Shown: piece by piece, positions 51,595-59,841 of the stretch
Numbering within the stretch: position 1 is the stretch's first letter
Layout of the letters: each line of letters starts with the position of its first letter
Assembly (NCBI RefSeq): GCF_000219625.1
Contig: NC_018207.1
Location: 868,001 to 932,000 of the forward strand
Origin: Zymoseptoria tritici IPO323
Taxonomy: Eukaryota > Ascomycota > Dothideomycetes > Mycosphaerellales > Mycosphaerellaceae
DNA length: 64,000 nucleotides
Reading direction: 5' to 3'
Notes under the pieces: model-generated
Seen by the model: the letters and a program-made list of their open reading frames with translations, nothing else
The model's database searches: none
Told to the model about the DNA's origin: nothing
Position numbers and translations under genes: made by a program

Positions 51595-53145
51595 ATGTAG
51601 AGGAAGCTAGCCGACTAGGGCATCTCGGCGGAGGGTTAAGATATGTACGATATGTACGCCGAGTAGTTTTGGACGGAATAGTATAGCTAGGTAAAAGTTA
51701 CGCTCTACAAAGACAACATTGTTAAGTTCGTTTAAGGGCTTTACCGCGTAGTGTATTAGAAATCCGGCTCGGTAATTAGGGACGTAAACAAGCGCGTAGG
51801 GCGTTAAGGGCGCATGCATTCTAGCATTATAGAACTAGTAGACGATTCCCGAACCGGTCTATACGCGCTCGTATCTAGTAAGGAGATTCTAAGGCGCTTC
51901 GGTAATTAGATACGTACCTTCGTGCCTAGCACCTCTGCTACGAAGCTAGTAGCTATTCTAGCTACTTTTTAGATAGGCGGTGCTATTATGTCGGCTACTA
52001 AGACTTGTACGAAGTGCGGCCTAGCTAACAATCCGAATAGATTCGCAAACGACTATATTGTCTAGCTACACCCTATATAGGAGAGGGCTAGGGATAGAGA
52101 GTTCCTCTTCTTAGGTGCCTGTACTAACTACCTACTTTATAGCAATTATAACAAGTATAGTCTAGCTACGAACAGTCTAGCTACGAAGTACACGAAGGAA
52201 GCAACGCCGGACCGTAAGGAGAGTAAGGAGGACGAAGAGACGGAGCGTCTTCCTAGCTTAGGAGACGCTTAAATAAAGATCTCCGATATGTTACTCTTTA
52301 TAAGTATAGAGAATGTCCCCGAGGTTATAACGCACTATAGTAGCGGACGCGTCTTAGGCAAATATAAGAAGTATAGGTGCATTATAGTCCTATTTAGATA
52401 CGACGCTCGATTCGACGCGGAAGAGTACACCGACTACCTAAAAACCGCTCTAAAGGAAGCGTAGGGAGAGGTTAACAAAGTAATTAACTAAGACTACTCC
52501 CGTCGCGACCTTCTAGATCTAGATAGTCCTCCGGTAACGATAGCGCTACCTTCTATCTAGCTAAAGACGCCTATATATAATAGGCGTACAAGCACTCGTT
52601 CGATAGGCGCTCTACAATCGGACGTAGAAATAGCGGACGCGTCTAAGGTTATAGGTCGTAGGACAACTCGCCGCATAAGTAATAAAGTGCGCGAGGACAA
52701 GGCGCGGTTAGCGGATAAGATTAGGGAGGAGCGGGAGGAGGCTGCCTACGAGGAGGCTAGAATAAGGTCCTCTTAGAAGGAGAGGCCGGCGAAGAAGTAG
52801 ACGCCTAAGGAGACGCCTACGAAGTCCCGGCATAACGATCCGCACACTCTAATAGCTGACTCTACTAAGCGAAGCGGGAAGAAGTTATTTACCCCGTTCG
52901 GATTCGACGTCTGGCAGGATAGCCCTTCCGGCGGAAGACACGTCTTAGAGGGCGGCGAACTAACCGGCACGTTCTTCTTGCCTAGATAGGTTAACCTAAG
53001 CCCGGGACGTAAGCGAAACGAGGGTTCGATCGACTTAGATAGACACGTCGTCTAAAGCATCTTTTCGCACTAGGACTAGAGTTACGGTAGCCGGGTTCCT
53101 CCTAGCAGTAGGCTAAAGAAGTTAGACAGGCGTAGAGGCAAATGA
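51595..53145 (+). pseudogene. Third transposon frame: zinc-ribbon-like protein with basic tail, RIP-disabled
   Basis: 517 codons ending at TGA (53143-53145), a stop type that is otherwise absent from the frame. Internal stops are TAG/TAA. The middle reads CTKCGLANNPNRF and, about 30 residues on, GACTNYLLYSNYNKYS, which would be CxxC...CxxC...C if RIP changed Cys or His codons to Tyr. This resembles the DUF3716 zinc module of fungal proteins. The C-terminal third is Arg/Lys/Glu-rich (KARLADKIREEREEAAYEE) and likely nuclear. The function is unknown; DNA binding is a guess. Confidence 0.5.
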
Positions 53146-54240
53146 TTTAGAGGTAGCGAGCACGAGCGTTAACTATATTTAACTAATTTTATAAGCATGT
53201 TTGTAGCACTTAGGTAAGATGCGACACGAGCATTCTTTATAGCTTACCTGTCTCTAGGATAGCCCTGTAAGTGTTAGCTTTAGTATTTATTTCGCGAGTC
53301 CCTTTTAATAGTAAAGTGTATAGAACCTTTAGCACTGCTATTAGTTGCTTGCCTGTCGTTAGGATAGCCCTATAGGCGATAGCTCGAGCGTTTAGTTAAG
53401 TAGATTTCAATTAAACCCTAAAAGCCTGCTTATATCTACTAGTTTCTTATTAAAAGTATTATATACCGTAACATAACCTAAGCTAGGCTACGACGACAAC
53501 TTAGATATATTAACCTTCGCCTAACAGCCGATAGTAAGGGGGACGGGCCTAATACAAAGAACCGGACTAAGGAGTCTAACATAGCCTTTAGCCTCGGCGT
53601 AGTAGAGCGCCCGGCTACCTATATAGCCCGTATAGTAATATAGTAATAGCAGAACCGACATAATACTAGCCAGACAGTCCTTAGCTAGCAAAACTTATTA
53701 ATAACCTCGCTAGGTTACTTAAGAAGTAGAGCATCTAGATAGGCGCACGTCATCCGACGCAAGACTATTACCTAGAGCCTCTAACAACGTAGACTTAGTA
53801 GCAGAACGATAAGCAGTAGAACGATAAGCAGCAGAACAACAAGTAGCAGAACGACAAGCAGCTAAACGGTAAGCAGCTAAACGGCAAGTAGCTAAACGGC
53901 AAGCAGCTAAAGTAGTATCGCCTAGAGCCCTAGGCTACAATCGATAGGCGGAGCAGTACGTAGCATATAGGTAGTTAGGTAGAGCATTAGCTACAATATT
54001 TGCGACCGGCGGACTAACAGCTAAACTGCACATTAGTCGGATCGTCTAGCGAGATTATACGATAGCTAACATAGATTAAGGAAACAATCCGACATTACGT
54101 ACGCGTAACGCCTACGCAGACCTGCACATTTACTAGGCAAACAAGACGACGACGCGAAGACAAAACAGACGCGATAGGGCGAAGTATTTATCTCTCGGAC
54201 ATTAACAACGTTTAAACATATCGCATCGACATTAACAACG
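53146..54240. other. Noncoding part of the transposon
   Basis: RIP-like, AT-rich sequence without a sustained frame. It holds a 15-bp tandem repeat at 53805-53909. Confidence 0.5.
53805..53909 (+). repeat. Seven 15-bp tandem repeats
   Basis: Seven contiguous units close to AACGACAAGCAGCTA, with scattered C/T and A/G differences of the RIP type. Confidence 0.8.
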
Positions 54241-55044
54241 ATCGCCTTCTACCGGTCTAGCCTAATTATCCTCTTCCGCATCTACTTATTAATTACTACC
54301 TATTTAGGTGCGTATCGAGCCTAACTAGTCGCTCGTAGCTACTAACATCTAAAGATTAGTATATGCTAGCAATACGAAGAGACCGTCGAGCGCAATCCTC
54401 GCAAAGGAACTCTCTAGAGAGTGCGCTAGCATGTCCGACGCTAGATAAAGGTACTACTATCGAGCACCTTCCTAGACTACGAGTATAACAACGTATACGA
54501 GATAGCAGCTCCTCGCCCTAGGGGAATATACGGCAGCCGCGCAGGCGTCGGCGATAGGCGCAGCGCTATGCTAGAAGACGTCCGCAACCGAAACCCGCTA
54601 TCCTACTACGCTACTATAGCGTAGCTAGTACGCGAGACTATAAGTAGATACCTCGCGCCTAGGATTCCGTACTACGAACTAAAGCTTACGCACACTAGGA
54701 ACATTTAGAAGAAGGCAGATACTATTTAGCCAGGCAGCTTAGTGTCGCAAAGGCCGGAGTACAGCGGAAATGCGCTAGACGGCAGTAGAGTTAGGCATAG
54801 AGAGAGACGAGAGCTAAGCGTTAGACGTTAGTTAGTTGCTATACTACCGGCGGCTGCTAGGCGTCGAGACCTAACCCCGAGTGCTAATATAAACGTCGCT
54901 TTAACCTCTTTAGGTCGCAGGTCTAGTATAGCTGCCCGCGCTTAGCGGGAGGTAGAGGATAGAGTAGTTAGATAGCAGAAGAAGGAAGCCCTAATAGCAC
55001 GTATAAACGCATAGGCTTAGTCGAGTACCCTACGGTATAACTAA
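54241..55044 (+). pseudogene. Fourth transposon frame, unknown, RIP-disabled
   Basis: Frame in the same phase as the others, readable through TAG stops, about 268 codons. It contains DYEYNNVYEIAAPRPRGIYG and ETISRYLAPRIPYYELKLT. Start uncertain, end at TAA 55042-55044. I do not recognise a family. It could instead be a spliced 3' exon of another gene of the element. Confidence 0.35.
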
Positions 55045-55345
55045 GTGTAAGTTATATAATAGCTACCTTCGCCGGATAGGTACAGACGACTAGTAGCGCA
55101 AAGGCGGGTAGAGGTAGTGTTATATAAAGGGAGGATATAATACGTCTAGAGGTCTAGGAGCGGCTAGAGATTCCCTTTTAGGCGACTAAGGTGCGGCTAT
55201 TGCGATTAGGCGGAAACAAATTATATTAGATTAATTTTACAAGTTATACGAATCGTTTGCGGGTATTAGACAGGCGTTTAGACTAATATACAAGTTTTCA
55301 GATTTTAGCTAACCCTCTATTACCTAGTTCGGCTGTTGCGCTCTT

Positions 55346-55413
55346 AGACTATACAGGAAGGCGCCCCCGAAGGGGATTAGCGCCGCCAAGTATAGTCTGT
55401 GCGTCTGAGACTA
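55346..55413 (-). repeat. Right terminus: TIR plus subterminal hairpin
   Basis: Read from the outside in (minus strand) it starts TAGTCTCAGACGCACAG. AGACTATA (55346-55353) pairs with TATAGTCT (55391-55398). Inside, GGCGC/GCGCC (55360-55364 with 55380-55384) and CCCC/GGGG (55365-55368 with 55372-55375) pair further. Confidence 0.85.
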
Positions 55414-55422
55414 GGAAGCGGG
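55414..55422 (+). repeat. 9-bp target site duplication, right
   Basis: GGAAGCGGG directly after the transposon end; identical to 38232-38240. Confidence 0.9.
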
Positions 55423-55542
55423 GTCATTCGGACATCCATCTATCGCCGCCGCGCCTCTCATGACATCCTCGCTCGTCTTCCACCACCAACCTCACAATCA
55501 CCATTCCTTTCGACACACACCACACTAGAACACCCTCCTACG

Positions 55543-57084
55543 ATGACAGACTCACCCTACCAGCGCATCCCGCTGGATCCGAAAGAACAACCGATCCTCG
55601 ACCGCATCCTCATCATCCGCGACCACCTCTCCCTCCTCAAATCCGATCGCAGCACATATATCAAGAGCGCAGACGTCGTCAAGTACTATGCGCAACTGGT
55701 GGAGCAGGTTGAACTGCTGAACAAGATACGAGTAAACAAGCGCGATGAACAGAATCGCGTGGACACAGTACTGGACGACTGCTTTCGGCTTATCTCGCTC
55801 TTCTTCCTCACGATTGGCCGCAACCGCGAAGCACCGGCAATTTACTCATGTGTCGCAACGGTGGATAGATTACTCAATCACTTGAAAGAGGCTGGGTTCT
55901 ATCTTCCCAGCGATTTGACCAGCATCAGCGACCACCTTGATAAGTGGGAGAAGACCATTGAGCGGGATAGGAACCAGCACTCTGAGGATCTTCTCACCCT
56001 GCTCAAGGCACGGATTGATCTCTGCAAGGCGACACTGAAAGATCTGCGGGCGCCGCTGAGCAAGATGGACAAGGATACGATGCGCACATACGAGAAGCTG
56101 GTGTCGATTTTGCGGTCGCTTTCAGCGTGCAACACTCGGTCGAAGGTAGGACGAGACAGCCTGGCACGACTGGTGACGTATTCTAACAAAGGTATAGTTC
56201 CCATCGAAGGAAGTCAAAGAGTACGAAGACCAACTACACGAGATCCAAACCGAGCTTCACGCCGATGCCCCGACTCACGAAGGCAAGAGTGCAGAAGACG
56301 TGTACGCTGAAAGACTGGCTTTGATCCAGCTCGCCGACAATGTGGAGGAAGATGGGACGACTGTGGCAAAGTCTCTGCTCGCGAGATGTCTTCTGTGGGC
56401 AGAAATCATCCAGACGAGGTGAGCGGCAATTCATGAAGTGCGAGCAGCTGGAATGTAAACTGACAACGGAATGATAGAAACGGCCAAGTCGAAGAACGAT
56501 TCAGGGAGCTATTTGAAAAGCTTCTAAAGATCAAGAATGCCCTCGAACACATGAACCTCACTCAAGCATGGTCACTCCGAGAAACAGACTTGTACGACTT
56601 CCAACGCCAGCTCGATCGCATCGACGACTCACGTGTGGGCGGCCAATTTGTCGATGCCGAAGGTAAGGGCGGCGATCTCCACGCCCAGCGAACGCTTCTA
56701 TACCTGCTGCGCAAAGGCTACGCCTTCATCTACACGTACATGATCTCTTCCGAGCCCGTGTCGGAAGCCCTCCTCCCAATCTACAACCAGCTGCAGACTC
56801 TGAAGAGATGCCTCGAGGAAGTCAAGCGCTCTGGTGGAGTCGACAGCCCGCGCGAGCTCTACCCTTACAGCATGAAGCTTACCTCCATCGACAACATGCG
56901 CAAGGACGGGAAGTTCATGGTTGGCGAGGACGTACCGGAGGGACAGGGAAGCGTTACTGCTCTGCTGTCCGAGTGCTTCGAATTGGCTTATGAGTTGAGG
57001 AATGATGCGGATGAGAAGTCGGACCCTGCTGGTGGTCCGGTGCAGGAGCCGAATGGCAATGGTGCAGCGCAGACTGCTTCATGA
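55543..57084 (+). CDS. DUF2408 / UPF0662 family protein
   Basis: Conserved fungal cytosolic protein, like fission yeast C30C2.08, of unknown biochemical role. Exons 55543-56145, 56198-56418 and 56478-57084, 476 residues; introns 52 and 59 bp, the second with branch AACTGAC. The sequence is largely helical: ILDRILIIRDHLSLLKSDRS, YYAQLVEQVELLNKIR, FRELFEKLLKIKNALEHMN and RTLLYLLRKGYAFIYTYMI. The tail is acidic and low-complexity. The ATG at 55543 is the first with family sequence after it; the frame opens upstream to 55399, crossing the transposon boundary, which cannot be native. The transposon end lies 130 bp before the ATG, so the native promoter has been displaced. Confidence 0.88.
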
Positions 57085-57456
57085 TTGCAAATCTGGGCGG
57101 ATGGAATTGACATTGGCGACTGCGAGGCGTTTTGGAGTGCAAAAGGGTCGACCTCTCCTGGACTGAGCACAGAAGTGGGCGGAGAGAGACAAAGATGTCG
57201 GCAGGCAGCCCTGCGGCAGAGAGAGGAGAATTGTATGAGCTACGAAGAATACGAGCGTCTGCAAAAGACGATGGCAACAGAACGGATGCGGTATCAGTCC
57301 AATGCGTGAGCGCTCTCGAGGAGAGAGGTCGGATCTTAACGAGCAGAATCTTTCAACTATCGCCATTTATTTCTATCATCCTCCGATCATTCCTGAGCCG
57401 AACATGGCACTGACAGCTAACATGAACGCAGCATTGACCTCCACCCACCGAACTCC
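57085..57456. other. Intergenic between converging 3' ends
   Basis: 372 bp between the DUF2408 gene (+) and the small SET gene (-). No gene is seen. Confidence 0.5.
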
Positions 57457-58053
57457 CTACCCCAAACCCTCAACCTCAATCCTCCCTAACACATCCCCAC
57501 CCTCTTCCTCCTCACTCCCCTCCCCATCCGCATCCTCAAACCACAACTGACTCCCGTACGAGATACACAATTCCTCGCCCTTCTCCACATCCCTCAACGT
57601 GCGGTACACCACCACTTCTCGGGCGAGATCCCTCGTCCATCCGACGTTTTGGTCTCGGGAAGAGTGGTTGAACATGGAGCCTAGACCGAGGATTACGGCT
57701 TGTGTGGCAAGTGCTTCACCGTTTGGGTGGGTGAGGGTCCTGGCGGACCGTGGCCAGTTGTAGGTGTAGTGGTACAGGGAAGTGTGAGCGATGTGTTTGT
57801 CGTTCTCCGCTGGGTCGAGAATCAAGACGGGACATATGTCGATCAAGGTTCCTCGGGGTATGGAGTTCGTGGCGAAGACTCCGCGACCTGGTGTTCAAAG
57901 TCTCGTTAGATTGTTGTTCGACAAATGTGATTTTGTGGGGTTTTGCGATGGACGGGATTTACCTTTTGGTGTGTTGAGTCTGAGTTCTAGATGTGGACAT
58001 CTTTGGAGCGAGATGGAGTCTTCTGTCGAGCCTGGAGCAGGCGCGACGGTCAT
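57457..58053 (-). CDS. Small SET-domain protein
   Basis: Exons 58053-57963 and 57887-57457, 173 residues; the 75-bp intron has GTAAAT and CACCAG and splits the conserved GRG. The protein is little more than a SET domain: KGRGVFATNSIPRGTLIDICPVLIL at the start, MFNHSSRDQNVGW (NHSS in place of the usual NHSC) and GEELCISYG near the end. A Glu/Gly-rich tail follows. There is no post-SET cysteine cluster. Small SET proteins of this build occur in many fungi and bacteria; the target is unknown. It is divergent from TRAPPC13, with a MITE between them. Confidence 0.85.
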
Positions 58054-58140
58054 TGTTATTGTGAGCGGCTCATCGAATCAAGCGATGGTTATCTCTTGGT
58101 TTTGATAGATGACGACCAGGAATTGCGAATGGTTGTAGCA

Positions 58141-58149
58141 CAGAGCTCG
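58141..58149 (+). repeat. 9-bp target site duplication of the MITE, left
   Basis: CAGAGCTCG, identical to 58717-58725. Confidence 0.88.
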
Positions 58150-58163
58150 TAGTCTCAGGCGCA

Positions 58164-58217
58164 CAGACCCTCTTGGCGAGCACTAACCTCTTCGAGCGCC
58201 TCGCCTGAGAGGGTCTG
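58164..58217 (+). repeat. Left subterminal hairpin of the MITE
   Basis: CAGACCCTCT (58164-58173) pairs with AGAGGGTCTG (58208-58217), and the stem extends through GGCGAG/CTCGCC after a small bulge. GAGGGCCTAA overlaps and follows it, as in the large element. Confidence 0.85.
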
Positions 58218-58263
58218 AGGGCCTAAGCCGGATTTCTAGGAGATGTAGTGCAGCACGCGACAG

Positions 58264-58328
58264 CGCAATAACAACGACCTTTTTTAAAAATCCGGCACTG
58301 TAACTTTGTAGAGCCGAGTCTTGCGATT
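58264..58328 (+). repeat. Left arm of the MITE internal inverted repeat
   Basis: 65 bp, near-identical to the reverse complement of 58491-58555; the central part from GTAACTTTGTAG to GCGATT is perfect. Confidence 0.85.
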
Positions 58329-58490
58329 CGAACGGCGTATCGCATAGAAAATTTAAGTATGTTTTGCGTGCCCTAATAGAGCTCGCATTTTCCTGTTTTT
58401 CGCCTAACAAATTAGAATTCTAAAGAATTTGCGCGAGCTCTATTACAGCTTTCGTTTGGCGTCGGATTTAAATAATTAATATACTATTTA

Positions 58491-58555
58491 AATCGCAAGA
58501 CTCGGCTCTACAAAGTTACAGTCTCGGATTTTTAATAACTAGTTTCGTTATTGCG
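58491..58555 (-). repeat. Right arm of the MITE internal inverted repeat
   Basis: Partner of 58264-58328; mismatches are confined to the outer third. Confidence 0.85.
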
Positions 58556-58653
58556 TTGTAGCAATTAGGGCCGAAACGATGCTACGCTTTATTAAGGTGT
58601 AAATTCTATACTAATGCTGCGCTCTATCTCCTAAATTCGGCGTTCGGACCCTT

Positions 58654-58701
58654 AGACCACGAACAGTAGGCGTGCGAATCCGCGCTAACTGGGCGTGGAC
58701 T
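58654..58701 (-). repeat. Right subterminal hairpin of the MITE
   Basis: AGACCACG (58654-58661) pairs with CGTGGACT (58694-58701) at seven of eight positions. Confidence 0.65.
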
Positions 58702-58716
58702 GAGGCACTGAGACTA

Positions 58717-58725
58717 CAGAGCTCG
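58717..58725 (+). repeat. 9-bp target site duplication of the MITE, right
   Basis: CAGAGCTCG directly after the MITE end. Confidence 0.88.
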
Positions 58726-58905
58726 AAGTGAAGTCGGATTTCTGCAGTCCAACCCTAACCTAGATCGATCGACGACGGGTGCAGGAGCTATCGTCGGCCG
58801 AATGAGTTCACTTGAACTTCACCTTTACGTTCCGTCGTCAACTCTGCTATTTGCAAGCACCTCGCACAATGATATGCTTTCCGTCATGACAAGAGTCCCA
58901 CAGTC

Positions 58906-59841
58906 ATGGCTCTACCCCAACGAGCTCGCGCCGGCACCGTGAGCGGCCCTCACTCCATCTCCCTCAAAGTCCTCCGCCTCTCACGCCCGACTCTCGCCGT
59001 ACAAACTCCCCTCCTGTCCACCGCATTCAACAACGGTCTCGATATCCCTGCAAAGGCGTCTCTAGCCTACCCAAGTGCCGATCAGAATTCAACGTTCCCA
59101 CTCACGCCTCTTCTCACCCTTCCCGCTTCGTTCGGCGCCGCGTACGTGGGTGAGAGGTTCACTTGCACGCTTTGTGTGAACAACGAGCTGCTGGCTGAGG
59201 ATAAAGCGAAGAGCGTGAGTGGGCTGAAAGTCTCGGCGGAATTGCAGACTCCTACGTTCAGCGATGCGGGCGTGGCGTTGGAGTTGAAGTCTGCTCTGAC
59301 GAAGAAGGAGGAGGATTTGAGTCCGGGAGATACACTGCAGTATACGCTGTCCCACGAGCTGAAAGAAGAGGGCCCACATGTCCTCGCCGTGACGGTGTCG
59401 TACACTGAAACCTCGCACACGGCTGAGGGAGGTGCGAGCGGAGGACGAGCGAGGACGTTCAGGAAACTGTATCAGTTCGTTGCTCAGCCTCTACTCGCTG
59501 TGCGGTCGAAGATTACGGAACGGCAGAGGAGGGAGAAGGATGCGTTGCGGCAGTGGATTTTGGAGGCGCAGTTGGAGAATGTCGGGGAGGTGTCGGTGGT
59601 GTTGGAGAGGGTTTGGTTGAAAGAGGAGGATGGGATGAAGGGGCAAGATGTCAATGATAAGGAGGCGGTCGTGTTGAAGCCGAGTGATGTTGAGCAGGTC
59701 ATGTTTCTGGTCGAGGAGGAGGAGAGGTTGAGTGAGCTGTCTGCGAGGGTTCCGCTGGGAGAGTTGAATGTTGATTGGAGGAGTGCGATGGGAGAGAGGG
59801 GAGGGTTGACGACTGGCACGTTGTCTAGCAGGCCGAGATGA
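58906..59841 (+). CDS. TRAPPC13: TRAPP complex subunit 13 (DUF974)
   Basis: Subunit of the TRAPPII/III tethering complexes acting on Golgi and autophagy membranes. Single exon, 311 residues, normal for fungal members. Motifs: HSISLKVLRLSRPTL at the start, PASFGAAYVGERFTCTLCVNN (first beta-sandwich), LSHELKEEGPHVLAVTVSY, and RKLYQFVAQPLLAVRSKI. The end carries LGELNVDWRSAMGERGGLTTG followed by SSR, the conserved C-terminal signature. The ATG at 58906 is close to the MITE (ends 58716), so the MITE lies in its immediate upstream region. Confidence 0.93.
   Translation: MALPQRARAGTVSGPHSISLKVLRLSRPTLAVQTPLLSTAFNNGLDIPAKASLAYPSADQNSTFPLTPLLTLPASFGAAYVGERFTCTLCVNNELLAEDKAKSVSGLKVSAELQTPTFSDAGVALELKSALTKKEEDLSPGDTLQYTLSHELKEEGPHVLAVTVSYTETSHTAEGGASGGRARTFRKLYQFVAQPLLAVRSKITERQRREKDALRQWILEAQLENVGEVSVVLERVWLKEEDGMKGQDVNDKEAVVLKPSDVEQVMFLVEEEERLSELSARVPLGELNVDWRSAMGERGGLTTGTLSSRPR

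Larger units (their letters stand above)
38241..55413 (+). mobile_element. 17.2 kb TIR DNA transposon with helicase and DUF6589-like frames
   Basis: The ends are inverted copies: 38241 onward reads TAGTCTCAGACGC, and the reverse complement from 55413 reads the same 13 bases, with similarity to about base 20. A 9-bp duplication flanks it. Contents, all on the plus strand and frame-consistent: helicase (38688-47535, split by a LINE), DUF6589-like frame (47605-51294), zinc-ribbon frame (51595-53145) and a fourth frame (about 54241-55044). Without the LINE and its duplication the element is about 11.6 kb. In-frame stops are almost all TAG or TAA at places where Trp or Gln is expected, which is what RIP produces. 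The helicase content recalls the AcademH lineage, but I cannot confirm this. A Mutator-like origin would also give 9-bp duplications. Confidence 0.88.
58150..58716 (+). mobile_element. 567-bp foldback MITE of the same transposon family
   Basis: Ends: TAGTCTCAGGCGCACAGACC at the left and, reverse-complemented, TAGTCTCAGTGCCTCAGTCC at the right, matching the ends of the 17 kb element. A perfect 9-bp duplication flanks it. It has no coding frame. Most of it folds back: 58264-58328 pairs with 58491-58555, and 58374-58386 pairs perfectly with 58433-58445. AAAATCCGGC motifs are shared with the large element. It lies in the promoter between the small SET gene and TRAPPC13. Confidence 0.9.

Noticed and set aside
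53805..53909. CRISPR-like array
   Set aside because: The repeats are contiguous 15-bp units without spacers, in eukaryotic DNA.
38321..55345. TAG reassigned as a sense codon in the transposon frames
   Set aside because: Host genes such as SEC23 end in TAG, and RIP explains TAG at Trp and Gln positions.
38241..55413. Starship, LTR retrotransposon or virus-derived element
   Set aside because: No tyrosine recombinase (DUF3435) frame, no long direct repeats at the ends, and no capsid-like frame; inverted ends with short duplications fit a DNA transposon.
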